From Rachycentron canadum (Eukaryota; Chordata; Actinopteri; Carangiformes; Rachycentridae): a stretch of DNA of 64,000 nucleotides. The notes beneath the pieces are model-generated. The model worked only from the letters and a program-made list of their open reading frames with translations, was not told the origin of the DNA and ran no database searches. Below are positions 1 through 11,399 of the stretch, piece after piece; position 1 is the stretch's first letter, and each line of letters begins with the position of its first letter. Position numbers and translations under genes: made by a program. The stretch lies in NCBI GenBank assembly GCA_038496675.1, contig CM076659.1:21258428-21322427 (forward strand). Reading direction: 5' to 3'.

Positions 1-15
1 GTGTATAAGAGACAG
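1..15 (+). other. Tn5/Nextera mosaic-end remnant (adapter)
   Basis: The window opens with GTGTATAAGAGACAG, identical to the inner 15 bases of the 19-base Tn5 mosaic end used in tagmentation libraries. It runs straight into a TA repeat. A native fish sequence matching exactly at base 1 is unlikely, so this is best read as untrimmed adapter at a contig end. Confidence 0.9.
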
Positions 16-3000
16 TATATATATATATATTAGGAAATAATTTATTTTGTCAGGCATATCTTTGTTTGTCATTGTCAAGAAGCCCCAACAATAACAAGAA
101 CATAAGATTCAATGGATGTAGCCTTGATTTTAGAAATATTATGTTTATTTGTATTCATCTCAATGTTCAATCACATTTTCTGTAAAAGGAGGAGGAGGAA
201 GGACACTGGCAGAACATAAGAATCACGCCTTAAAAAAACATGTATAATTTGTGGATAATTCTTCCCACAAACAATACTGAGCCCTTTAACCTCATTGTCT
301 TCAACCTACTGTTCAGTTAGCATTACAACATGACAAATACATCAAAGCTTCTCATTGGACCTTGGGATTAATTAACAAGCGTAGAATAGATTTGGGAAAA
401 AGTGGGGCAGCCTAACACTGATTAGAGTACACATCCAGTCCCCTGATAAATGTGCAATTTAAGCTTCACATTTGTCTCTAAAAAGATCCGATGCCCTACA
501 TAAGTTCATCTTTATAGTTCTCTAGAAAAGTTTTCCAAGTTGCTAAATGTCTTTGTTCATCCTCTATATCATGGCCATGAAGCCCCAGGATCAATATTCA
601 AATACATGGTTAATTGTTCAAGAGGAACCACTTTGTGACTAATCAAATCAACAGAGGCAGATTAGCAGCCTCAGTCTGTGTGTCTCCAGCATTAGCCACA
701 CTTGCCATTAGCCACTCCTTTTGTTGAAACTGAGTTACTGAACTAAAGTTGAAATCATTTTATTTGTTATTTGTTTGGATGATGTGTCTCCACTCCTTTC
801 ACTTCCAATTTTTCCTCCAAAGACATCGAAGAAAATGGATGCGATAGTCCTGCGATCGCAGTGGTTGCTTGCCTCCCTCTCTCTAAAGAAGCACCTCACT
901 GTAGTGGCCATTCTCAAAAGTCAGTGGCCTGATTGGTAACTTTAGTCCAAATGATCAGTAAATCACAGGGTTGTGCCACCACACTTGACATCAGACACTC
1001 TAACGATGAATAGAAGTTGATGCCTGTGTTTGGGCTGTAAAAAAAAAAGGCCAGTTCAAATATATCATATGAATATGTGTTTTTTTCTGACTATTTGATA
1101 CTGTTGATGCTCTTTCCACCAAAATAACAAAACAATATGTTCTAATTTTCTCATCTTTTTGAAAAAGATAAGGAAGTAAGTGATGTAATTAATTGATTAG
1201 TCAATCAACAAAATAGTTATATTGTTTTGATTATTTTTGAGTAATTGTTTTGTTCATTTTATAATTAAAAAATATCTCCAGTAATTTGTTTCTTTTCTTC
1301 ATCTTGTGTGATAATAATTTATTATAATTTCTGGTTTCAGACAAAACACAATAAAGCAGAACATTATGGAGTCTGAGAAACTGTGATGGTCAGTTTACAG
1401 TAAAACAATTTACAGACTAAATTAATTCATCAATTTAAAAAAGATGCAGATTAATGAACAGTGACAGTCAGGACTGGGACGCACTTCAATGGATCAATTA
1501 TAATACATCCAGGCACACTTCTTGGCCAATGCTTGTAACTTCAATGGTTACAAAGCATTGAACAACAACAGCGTCCCAGCCTGTTTCATCACTTTGTAGT
1601 GTCCCCTGGAAACACTTCTGTTATCATCTGTTTCTTGCAGTGTGTTTGTGTGTTTGACTGTTGTGAGTAGGGAAAACTGGGGATGGTCTTTCAGGCCAAT
1701 GAGGTCAAAAAATGATACAAACTAGTTACATGTCTGCGTGTCAAACACAAGGCATGTTACAATTAAGATGACAGTCGGTTGTAACATATCCTAATGTGTG
1801 TGTGTATACACAACTAAGGGACACCTTCAAAACAAACATCTATGATACATATTAAAATGCCTGCACGCCTCTTTAGTTGAGTGTTGCATTATGGGTTTTC
1901 AGCACTTCGATCATTAATCTTTCAGTTGATGGCAGTTGATTGACAGCGTTAGCGTGGGCTGATTTGATAAATCCACTGTGCCTTCTGTTACATGTAGGAA
2001 TCATCTGCCTGCAGTTTAAGACTCACAGACTCCAGCAGCAGTTGGTTGAAGTGTCTGGCTGAAGCACTGTTGTTTTTCGAAAATATCCAGTTATCATTGA
2101 TGGACGTTAACACTGAGACATTTTCAAGCGATGTTAAGTGTTTGTAGAGGAGAACATAACTCCAGAGTCTCAAATGACTTGGAACACAAATTGTGAAATA
2201 TATGAGTTTGCTGATTGATGGAGCTGTTGCCTTTCACTGATCTTCAGCTCTAAATGTTTTCAGCTGGTGAATAGCCACTTTTTCCCTGCTAGATGGTTCT
2301 TGAGAAGCTCTGACTGCACACAGCTCTATCTTGGTGGAAGGTCAGTAAATGAACATTTCTGGCTAATGACAGAAGACAGATTTACAGGGAAGATCAGTTA
2401 ATATCTGGGCAATATGATTTTGGTGTGATACAGTGCTTTAAAATCATCTCCATTATTGTTTCTGATATAAGCAGCAATGACTATATGTTTGTGTTTCTTT
2501 TCTTGGCACATGGTTCCTAGACCTGCTGTTTTAATTGTACTATAAATAAGAAACCTAACAGCCTGTTGCCCCACCAGTGTCCTTGAGAGACCGCAGTGTT
2601 AATTAAACTCTACAATATGAGTGTTTGATGGAACATGCATTAATAACATATTTATGATGTTTATATTTATGATGGATATTGTTCTTTGATTTTTCTTTCC
2701 ATCAGTAAGTCTACCACATTTTATGGCTGTCAAATGCTGCAAACATCTTACTGAAGTGTTGTGGGGTAAGAGTTCCACTTAAAGACACATCAACCATTCT
2801 CTTTTTTAAAAGTCAGAGACAAAGTGGTTTGATTTAAAGACCACCACCAATAAAAATCTATTTTTTAACCTTTTTTACATTTCACAAGCAGGGACGTGCG
2901 GTCAGGGGAGGCAGGTGAAAAGTAAAAAACAGATTTAAGAAACAGACAAAAAAAAATATGAATATTTGTCCACTGATCTGTGCTATAAAGGTCATTTTTG

Positions 3001-3216
3001 TATGATTAACATATAAAAGATGCTAACGACTTTAGCTGTTGTGATACCTCTGCTAGTTGCCAATTTTGATCTCAAAATCTAGGCATCTAGGCACCCACCC
3101 TGGTCTGAGCCACAATTTCTCGCTGCGTTGTGTTGTGGAAATTGTGGATGTGTTTACAACCCCAGTCTTTAGTGTTATTTCACATTTTATGTGAGAAAAA
3201 TATTTTATACAAAATA
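16..3216. other. Gene-free AT-rich stretch
   Basis: A short TA repeat (16-30) is followed by about 3.2 kb of AT-rich DNA with frequent stops in all frames. I see no exon with paired splice sites. A segment near 2891-2930 (GGGACGTGCGG...GGGGAGGC) resembles a motif I remember from dispersed teleost repeats, but too little is present to classify it. Confidence 0.5.
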
Positions 3217-3705
3217 TTAACCCTTTAAGCACCAAGGTTTTATTTTAAAAAATACTTGATTTTGACATCAAGATTTTAAAAAACCTGTGGCTTGAAAGTG
3301 GTAAAGATAAAGGTCGACTATTAAATGAGAAAAAAGATTCTAATGCATAGTCATTATCACCATTGCACCAACGCGTTGTCTCTATCACTGTTATTACACA
3401 ACCGATCATCATCTCCTAAAGGCAGATATTCTCCTTCAGAATCAGAATCTGTGAATAACAGATCCATAACTTCATCACCAGTGAACTTTTTTTCTGTTTC
3501 TATTTACTCAAACAGAACAGAACACGTTCAGAGCAACTTTCCTCCATTGTCTCCTCAAACATTTTGAATAGGAACATGACGTAATTTTGGGCTAGAACCA
3601 AAGTAGTGTCTGTCTGCTCACTAGTGGTAGAGAGAACAAATGAGATCTGGCTCTGGAACTGGGACTATTGTCTGTTTTATTCAGTGTTGTTGCAATTTTG
3701 TGACT
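3217..3705 (-). mobile_element. piggyBac-like non-autonomous element, copy 1
   Basis: The left edge is TTAA (3217-3220) followed by CCCTTTAAGCACC, the TTAA target site and CCC-type start expected of piggyBac-like elements. About 400 bases are close to identical with 37885-38355. Read on the minus strand, the middle encodes an acidic stretch containing FTGDEVMDLLFTDSDSEGEY, resembling the acidic N-terminus of piggyBac/PGBD4-type transposases. It follows a frame that is broken by a stop, so the copy is dead. No catalytic region is present. The right end is degraded: no GGGTTAA is seen near 3705. Confidence 0.6.
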
Positions 3706-4462
3706 AGAGTATTTTTACATAGTTTAAAACTGGTTAAAGTCTGGACAATGAGACTTCATCTTTCCAGGCTCCACACTATTCATTTCAATGTCAATGGAGC
3801 TACTGGCAGCTACAGGCCTGTTTTAGGTGTTAGACACACCCAGTAGGAAGCAATTGTTTGTTGCCAGCAATGGTAGTTCATGAGGTGGTTGATATAGATA
3901 CTCCTATAGCATCAGTTTTATCAGAACTGAAGACTATTTCTTGATTGACAGAAGCACAGAGAATGGCACAAAGACATTTTTCAGCAAGAGTTTAATTTAC
4001 CAACTGGCTCCACTGGTAGTGAAAAAATAGGAAAGATGTAGGATCTTATTGGTTGTTAGCCAGTGTTGGACAGTGATAGACAGATGGCTTATCCAAATAT
4101 TTTTTGAAGACGCCTGCTTTTTCAAACAATTTCCAACAAAACCTTCCCAGATGGTTCTGTTTAACAAACCATCTGCCGTGTTAGGTTGCAGATTTCTGCC
4201 CCATTTGGGAAGTGTGAAGTGGGAATGATCCATTGCATTTGGCTTCAAAATCAGCTCCACCCATGCATCTGTAAAATTTTTAAGACTCATCAGATTTGAA
4301 GAGTGGTTTTTCAATGCAATTTAGCTATTAAATTCTTCATTGTGAAGTCGATCTAGTAATCTAGCAAGAGTGCATCCTCCTTCTAGACATTATGGTTAAT
4401 TAACAACCTCCTCATGTTGATAAATGGAAGTCAGGCTGCATTATGTTATATTGTATAAATTT

Positions 4463-4821
4463 AGATGCCCATGTCTCCTTTGATTATAAATTAGGTCTAG
4501 GTTCTATATTAATACAGTGAAAGTATCAAAGGTCTCAGTCCACAGAGAAATGCTCACAGCCTGTTTTCAGAAACTGAGCCTTAAAACCAGCAGTCAGGAC
4601 TTCTGGAACTTTGTGATGTCACAACAAAGCCCCGCCCACTTGGACCCACCATCTAACCTGAAAGAATCAGAAGAAAGACTCAGATCCTCTCTTGTGACCG
4701 ACCTGTTGTTATGAGAGCTACAGAGAGAAGCCTGAGATCAGAGATGTAAAACTACATTGAGATGGTTTCTGGATCAACACTTCAGATTAAAACACTAAAA
4801 TATAAGCCATGGGACCTTTAA
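4463..4821 (+). repeat. Family B repeat (TTAAAGG-ended), full-length-like copy
   Basis: This block recurs at 31158, 35232, 41608, 50352, 53279, 56905 and 62385, in both orientations. Shared landmarks are GTATCAAAGGTCTCAGTCC, GAAATGCTCACAGCCTG and AAAACTACA...GAGATGG. It ends in GGGACCTTTAA, the inverse of TTAAAGGTCCC at the start of other copies. The short length, inverted termini and lack of coding suggest a MITE-like non-autonomous DNA transposon. A 65-codon frame at 4517-4714 belongs to the repeat and is not a gene. Confidence 0.65.
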
Positions 4822-7250
4822 AATACGGAGGCTATGTTGCTTGAAGATATTGTATTGTGTTGAAGCAAAAGCTGAGCCAGGTTGAACGTTTTTGCTCTAT
4901 GATCCTTTTTTTTTTTCCATGCCCATCCCTCCAGACCACCATGGCGTCAGAGCTGAGGTCACACAGGGCTAATGTTTGTCTGGTCAGTCTGAATACAGAC
5001 TGTTGTTGTGCTCAGAATCCACTGTAAGACTTAAACTAAAAGAGGACACTTACTCTATAAACAAATCTTAGAAAGAACAGATGAACCTGAACTTGTGACC
5101 CTGCGTCTGTTGCCCTGGTGATCATCTTTTCTCTTCCAAATTGAATGTAGTCTGCCTGGGTGGATGTGGATGACCTTTACTCTGATGGAGCCCCTTTTTG
5201 TTATACATACACATTTTCTAAGGGTTGATCTCACAAAAATAAATTAGAATTGCTTCAAGTAAGCATTTAGTAAGCAGAATTCATTCAAACTCTTTTTTGA
5301 AGTCAGAGACCTGATATAGCAAAATTAATAAATCCCTTTTTAGTAAGATTTTAATCTGACATCCATGAAATTCTACATCTTCTAACTCTTACTGGGATGT
5401 TTGCCAGATCTTTTCTTTTTCCTTTTTCCGTTGATTCATTTACACTGTTTAATGTTGGTTTTGGTCTCATCAAATGAGCACAGCGGTTTGTCTTCTCTAA
5501 ATAATGTAGTGTCTGTAAAGTCTGACATTAAAAAGAAAAGAAAAAGGTCTCGGGTCTTGTGGAGTTGGATGGAGACACTTATACCTTTCACTGTTGTGAT
5601 ACAGGTTTCAGATCTGAAGATTTATACAAGGAAATTTTTTTATTGATAGTGAATGTTTTTAATGATTAAACCACACCTTTTTTCTGGCTTTAACAGGGCG
5701 TGGCGTGAAGTAACAGTGCCACCTGCTGTGTTGAACACACAATGAAATGAAGCACTAGTAGCACAAATGGTCTGTGGTTAGCTTTCCAACAAGTTAGTGG
5801 GTGTTCTTCTCCCTCAACTTGATCATCTCTGCTTCAGCTTTTTGATCAGCAGTGACTGTGGCTACTGTCTACGCCACCCAGGCATCCGTTCAAATGGCGG
5901 CCAAGAAATTTTGTTGAGAGTGATGAGAAATGAGAAATGAGAAAACCAAATTTGGGAAATGAACTGTTCACCAATTACCATTTAGAAATAGGGTAACAAA
6001 ACAACAACAACCTGTTTACCATTTTCTGTTTTGATAATAAAAATGTAAGACAACAAAACCAAGTTGTAAATAGGAAGCCACTCATCACACACCACGTGTA
6101 AGCCATGAGCATGAGTTTGACTAGTTGCTGTGATTGTGAGCCATGATTTGAAAACAGACATGAACAAAATGTCTTTGCAGGAATATATGGGTTTTATTGA
6201 AGGACACAAAGTAGGATAGAACATAATATTTTACTCTGTTGCTGATTCTGACTCTGAGCTATAATATCTGAGCTATAATATCTGAGCCACCATGAATCCT
6301 CAAATTATTTCCTATTCATAATAAAGACTTTGAATGATTAACATAGGCCACTCTCTACCAGCATAGACATGATTGACATTTCTAATAATGCAATAATTTG
6401 GGTTGGTTGGCTGAAATTTCTTGTCAGTTAGTCAGACTGGCAACAGTGGCTGTAGGTTAACAAAGGCTATTTTAGCGAAGAGTCAGAATCAGTATTAGAA
6501 TAACAAAATATTCATATTCATAATAGTCATTCCAAGAGCATCACACATAGCCCAGCCACAGAGCAAAAGAAACACACTTATATATACACATTTATTCGGG
6601 CTGTTGACAGTCTGACATTGATCAGCCTCTGTCAGATTGTCAACATCTGTTGTTGCACCAGTGGAGCAGAGGGGCAGAGCTCTAGAGATCAGTACATGCT
6701 GCTGAGGGGATCGGTGTAAGCGGCTCCATCTCCTGATATCACCATAAGACATTAAATCTGTGCTCTTCAGTCAAACCCACAGAGTCTCCTGTAAAGACAT
6801 TCTGTTCGGGTCCAAAAGCACTGCAACAGCTAATGCTCCTGACTTCCGGGTTCGTCACAAGCAGGTAATTAACAAACAGAAAGAATTAACGCAAATTGAG
6901 TTCAACACATGTATCTCAGTTCCTGATTTGAATGCATCATCACATCAAGGAAAATCGGATCATGGGTTTGTTCTGTCGTTTTCTGTTTTTTTTTTTATTG
7001 TCAAAACAAGTGTGTGGGGTTGATGAAGAGGAGTATTGATCCTGTGATTACATACTGTGCGTAAAATAAATATTATTCATTACATCCAACAGGTAAAAAG
7101 TCCTTCGAATTACAGCGAAATAAACTGAATGTAATATTTTCTAGTGAAGGTCGACCCTAAGTTAGAGGCTAACTCAGAATGTCTGAAAGAAAGTAATTGC
7201 AAATACAAATGTAGATGAAGAATCAAAAATGAAACAGAAATGTAGCCTAA
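4822..7250. other. Gene-free stretch upstream of the acidic-protein gene
   Basis: I see no supported exon or RNA gene here. Short frames occur on both strands (for example 5401-5646 and 6495-6752) but lack splice partners, promoter signals or recognisable domains. A tandem of about 16 bases (TGAGCTATAATATC) lies at 6256-6285. Confidence 0.45.
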
Positions 7251-7261
7251 TACACGACGTC

Positions 7262-7360
7262 TCTGTGTTCACGCACACGCGCGTGCATGCGTCACTAATA
7301 GAAGCGTAATGACGCTGGGACCGAGGGTATATAAAGAGCCGCTCATCACCTGGATCTCCC
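7262..7360 (+). promoter_or_regulatory. Core promoter with TATA box for the acidic-protein gene
   Basis: A TATA box, TATATAAA, lies at 7328-7335, about 200 bases before the start codon at 7535. Transcription would be expected to begin near 7358-7365. Just upstream is a locally CpG-rich stretch in otherwise AT-rich DNA. It contains the 10-bp palindrome CACGCGCGTG (7276-7285) and TGACGC/GTCACT elements that resemble CRE/AP-1-type sites. Only one TATA box is well placed relative to an open first exon. Factor assignments are inference. Confidence 0.6.
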
Positions 7361-7534
7361 CCTTTTCACCTGGACTGGAACAAGGATTGACCTGTTGCAA
7401 ACCAAAGCTGTGGAAAGTGAACTCTTGGAGAAGTGAATTCCTGGACAAAAACTACTGGAAAACTACAACCGGATCCTGTTGGACACGCAAACTACTGCAT
7501 CGCTGAACCGCTGCTGAAAACGAGGATTTTAAAC

Positions 7535-10500
7535 ATGGCCCTGAGCCGACCACTGGTCCTGGAGGAACACCTGCTGAGGGGAGTCGCCCCTCAGGTGGAC
7601 AACGACCATGGAGGTAGGGCCACTTTTACTTTTATTCCCTATCACTGAAATCGTTTTCTACTGATTCATCTCCTTATATCATTAAAAGTTTGGTCAGTGT
7701 GTAAATCAGTGAACTTTTCACATTTAAAGATGGACAGTTGACTCTGCCGTTAGGCCTGTTGGACAGATTTGGTGGAAACAGACATTTAATCGACGATGTC
7801 TCCGTGTAAAAAGATGATTTGAGGGACATAATTTCTTCAAAATCCCGGGAAATGTGTGGAATTCATGAACAATTAGTGTGGTGATTTGAAAACACTGTTA
7901 TTTTGGTTTGAGGGCTCAAATTGACCAAATGTTGCATCAAAATGACTGAAAAAAGATGGCGACTGGGCCAAATTTCATAAAATGCCTCAAATCAGTTTTT
8001 CTTGTTCACCATGGAGACGATAGAACGTTGAGCTCCCAACGTCAGGACGTCGACGTACAGGACGTACAGGTGTAAACACAGCAGGGCCTGAAGTAGTGAG
8101 TTTGTTCTGAGTCTTGAAGTTTGACTTTTTATATCTGAGCTGAACCGAACGGGCTTGTGCTTTCCTGTCTAAAGTTTATGTCGTGAAATAAACGTATTTG
8201 TTTGTAGGTGACATGTTGAGATCTCAGTAACACTGAAATCACTTTAGCTCGTGAGTGTTTGTTTTATTTTAGAGGAGAACAAAGTGATCTGATCAAACAG
8301 GCCTGAAGAACCATGTGTAAAAGGTCACAGCTGCTCCTCTGCTCCTCTGGAGTGAACTATCAGTTGTTGACTGAGACTTAATGTGAAAACTGAGGGACCA
8401 AGTTTCGGTCATTTTCTGTCTGATCTGAATGATATTGATATTTGTTACTACTTTTAAGATATTCATCAGAAAACTGAACCAGCTGCCTTGAGTATGGTCA
8501 TTATAACACACTCTAACAACGTTGAACAGGCAGGTGATTCTTCTTAGCAGCCTTCTTTGTCATAGTTGGTGTATGGTGGTATCATATTTTATTGACCTTT
8601 AGCTTTGATTATTGATTATTTATTCATAGAGAAACTCTATCATTTGAAATCAGGCGTTTCAGCTGCTTTAACCTTTTCCTTTCAGGTGCTGTAAACTACA
8701 TCTTTGGACGACCTGCAGAAGATGACCTCCCTGAAGTCAACATGGTTGTGGATGACGCTGAAGACGGTGAAGTCCCATTCTACCTGTCATCTGATGAGGA
8801 AGATGATGACCTGGAGGAAGGTGAAATCCCTGATTATGAGGACGACTGGTCTGACGACTCAGGGTATAGCTCCATGAGTGAAGATGAAGACGATGATGAT
8901 GTCAGACCTCGCCCCCGTCTCGCACACCAGCTCCCACCAGGAAACTTTTGGCAGGATCGGCAACAACCACATCCCCCTGTTGCTGCTCTCGCTCCTGCGG
9001 TTGGTTTTCCTCCTCGTATTCCCGACCCTGCTCCCATTTGTGGTCCTGCTGCTGCCCCTCGTCAGCCGACTGCCTGGCCCCCAGAGTCTGGTCCCTCGGT
9101 CACAAGCCTCATCTCCTTCATGAAGAGGATCAGGGAGGAGTGCGACGCAGAACATGCAAGTTCCAAGAGGCCAAGGAGGGATTACGTGGAAAACCCTGAA
9201 GCTCAGCAGCTGATGGACTGGCACCCACAGGTACCTGTTCAACCCCTGAAGCTCCTGTGGCTTCCTGAGCAGCAAGTGGACCAGCCTGATGGACGAATCC
9301 TCTCAGATTGTCGAAGCAGCAGAGAAGAGGACTACAGGGACTCAGCTCCTTCAACTTCAGGCCTTGGAGTCTTCACAGGCAGGAGACACTGGCACTGTCC
9401 TTTTAGAGCTCCAACATGGGCTGAGGACAGTGACTCTGATTAGAGTCTGACCAACCCTGTTTGCTGCAGGTTTGGAAAACATTTGGCAGAGAAGCTGATG
9501 CCCCTGGTAACCTTTGAGCCTGGCAAGGTAAGTGATGTCCTAGGTAGCGTCTTGCACCAGGGCCCATTTGGATCTAGATCTAGATTGTCCCTCTGTAATC
9601 TGGACGACCAGAAGCCCGGTCGCACACCAGCATGTGGACAAGGAAGATCCAGGGATCAAACCAGCCCTGGTTTATCTGCTGAGCCACAGTCACCCACACG
9701 TATCTGCCTTTGGACACCTTTGGACTCAGACCCTGCAAGAAAACCCACGCAGGCCCAAGGAGGACACACAACAACAGAACCTTCTTGCTGAGAGATGACA
9801 GTGCTGAACAAAATACTTCCCTCCATACAGAGGAACTATAGAGAGGACCTGGTCCTGGTCAGATTGTGTCCCATCTAGCATGGGGTTTAATGGGGTTGTT
9901 GTGGAAGAGGAGTATGGAAATTAAATAACAACCTGCAGGTAATGTATGAAATGCTCTACTACATAAGCTGTTTCTTATCACCATGTGGGAGAGAAGGTAA
10001 GTATGAGCATCTGATTCCCTCCTATAGTTAAATCAAGGCATAGAAACTGTGTTGACTAACTTACATATAATATATTGTACCTGTTTATTCATTCACAATG
10101 TAACATCAATCATTTAATCAGTCAACAAATACATATCTTGTTTACTCTGATGCTCTTTCATTTAACTTGTAGAAACTCATACACAGGTAAGTAAACAACT
10201 ATTAACAACAAGTGTCCTGCAAATGTTAATTTCACCTCTTTAATCGCTCAGAGATTATTTCTCTTACACTTTATTCTTTTTTTACAAGGTGTAGATGCTT
10301 CATCAAACAAAGGGAAGTCAAAGCTTCATGGGAACATTAACACACTCGTTCTGTACTTCAGTCGTGTTGCTTGTATTTTTAATACTCTATCATTGGATTG
10401 TCTCTCTGACAGAGCAGAGAGGTCAACAGAGAAGAGACTGAACCGGACCAGACAGGAGGGACAGATGACCACAGGACAATCTGGAGAGGGGTGGTCGCCC

Positions 10501-10889
10501 AATTTTTCACTCAGCTCAGTAAGTGATCCCCCACTGAGGTGACAAAAGTACCACTAGTGACAGAAAGTGATGATAAACTCCAGTTAACTTTACATACTGT
10601 CTGTCATCACGTTCGCCTTCCTGCCAAGCACAGGCTGAGTCCCCGTTTGACAGGACAGGACCTGCTCTGTGTCTTCAGCTCTCCTGGAGCAGCTGAGAGT
10701 GGACGAGGACCAACCATCATCCCAGGAAGACCCAGCTCCACAGCAGAGCACAGACCCGCTCTCAGCCAGCCTCCAGCACCAAACGCAGTCTGAAGACCCA
10801 GTGAGTACCACGACACGCTGCCCGCCCCTCCACCCCAGCACCACCCTCTTCAGTTACCCGTCCAGACGAGGAGGAGCATCCCAACCTGA
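7535..10889 (+). CDS. Uncharacterised acidic/proline-rich nuclear-type protein, 5-exon spliced model (295 aa)
   Basis: Proposed coding exons: 7535-7613 (ends phase 1 before GTAGGG), 8686-9230 (after CCTTTCAG, ends phase 0 before GTACCT), 10413-10518 (after CTCTCTGACAG, ends phase 1 before GTAAGT), 10679-10800 (after GTCTTCAG, ends phase 0 before GTGAGT) and 10854-10889 (after CTCTTCAG, stop TGA). All phases match, giving 888 nt or 295 residues. The start ATG is the first in frame; the upstream frame is open but has no ATG back to about 7433. Residues 49-98 are strongly acidic (D/E/S), 100-162 are proline-rich, and SKRPRR at 186-191 resembles a nuclear localisation signal. Exons 3-4 add a Gln/Asp/Ser-rich tail. 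There is no signal peptide or membrane segment. I do not recognise the family. The layout suggests a nuclear regulator, but that is inference. The last three exons are less certain than the first two. Confidence 0.6.
8686..9443 (+). CDS. Exon 2 read through to its own stop: alternative 278-aa end of the acidic protein
   Basis: If the donor at 9231 is not used, the exon 2 frame stays open to TAG at 9441-9443. This gives exon 1 (7535-7613) plus 8686-9443, a 278-residue protein ending in an acidic EDSDSD tail. It is the longest convincing open frame in the window. The extra 70 residues are mixed, not low-complexity, so this may be a real alternative end rather than noise. Frames on both strands inside 8834-9354 are shadows of it. 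The splice into exon 2 is supported by a pyrimidine-rich acceptor and by phase-1 joining that makes a Gly codon. Confidence 0.6.
9444..10412 (+). other. Intron 3' of exon 2, with unplaced exon-like segments
   Basis: The segment contains an exon-like block 9470-9527 (acceptor TTTGCTGCAG, donor GTAAGT). It reads FGKHLAEKLMPLVTFEPGK in the frame entered at phase 2, which does not match the phase-0 donor at 9231. A 14-base block at 10173-10186 sits between TTGTAG and GTAAGT. Further donor-like GTAATG and GTAAGT motifs occur near 9940 and 9996. Frames at 9483-9798 run past the 9527 donor and may be chance. Confidence 0.35.
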
Positions 10890-10950
10890 CCTGCACAGAG
10901 GGGGCTGTCACCATGTCCTTGTTCTGTGCCGGTGGGTTTGGGAAGCTTCT

Positions 10951-10985
<35 letters not shown>

Positions 10986-10988
10986 ACA
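10951..10988 (+). repeat. CA microsatellite in the 3' UTR
   Basis: A (CA)n run with one interruption, about 60 bases after the proposed stop codon of the acidic-protein gene. Confidence 0.9.
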
Positions 10989-11226
10989 GGAAGCTTTTAC
11001 CACCTCCTGGGTCAGAAGTCAAGACGGTCAAGAAAGACGAAAGTTCAGACTGAACAAGAAAACAATGAGAAGATTGAAAGGCTCTAACTTTGTTTCATTC
11101 AACTGTTACTGTAGACGTATTTATAGTTATTGTACTGAATGGATCAATACATAATGTCTAATGTACTTAAAGTATAAAGTTACTGTCATCTCTCATGTAT
11201 AATTCAGAAATATGACATACTTGTGA

Positions 11227-11379
11227 AATAAATATTGTAAACGTTATAATTGAAGTGAGTTGATTTCCATTTGACTTTTGGCTACAACTTTGGATATTTT
11301 AGTAAATTTACATATTCATTACATGATGTGAAAAAATGGACACTATTTACTGCACTTTGATGATGACGCCTTCAATAAA
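11227..11379 (+). terminator. Poly(A) signals for the acidic-protein gene
   Basis: AATAAA occurs at 11227-11232 and again at 11374-11379. The second is followed within about 25 bases by a GT-rich stretch (TGTGTTGTGTGAG), the usual downstream element. They lie about 340 and 485 bases after the proposed stop codon. Both are plausible cleavage signals and the second has the better context. Confidence 0.5.
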
Positions 11380-11399
11380 ATAACGACTGTGAAAAGACG

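Noticed and set aside
4517..4714. 65-codon plus-strand frame
   Set aside because: It lies inside a family B repeat and is disrupted in the other copies.
8834..9354. Several frames of 67-138 codons overlapping exon 2 of the acidic-protein gene
   Set aside because: They are shadows of the exon 2 frame and have no start or splice context of their own.
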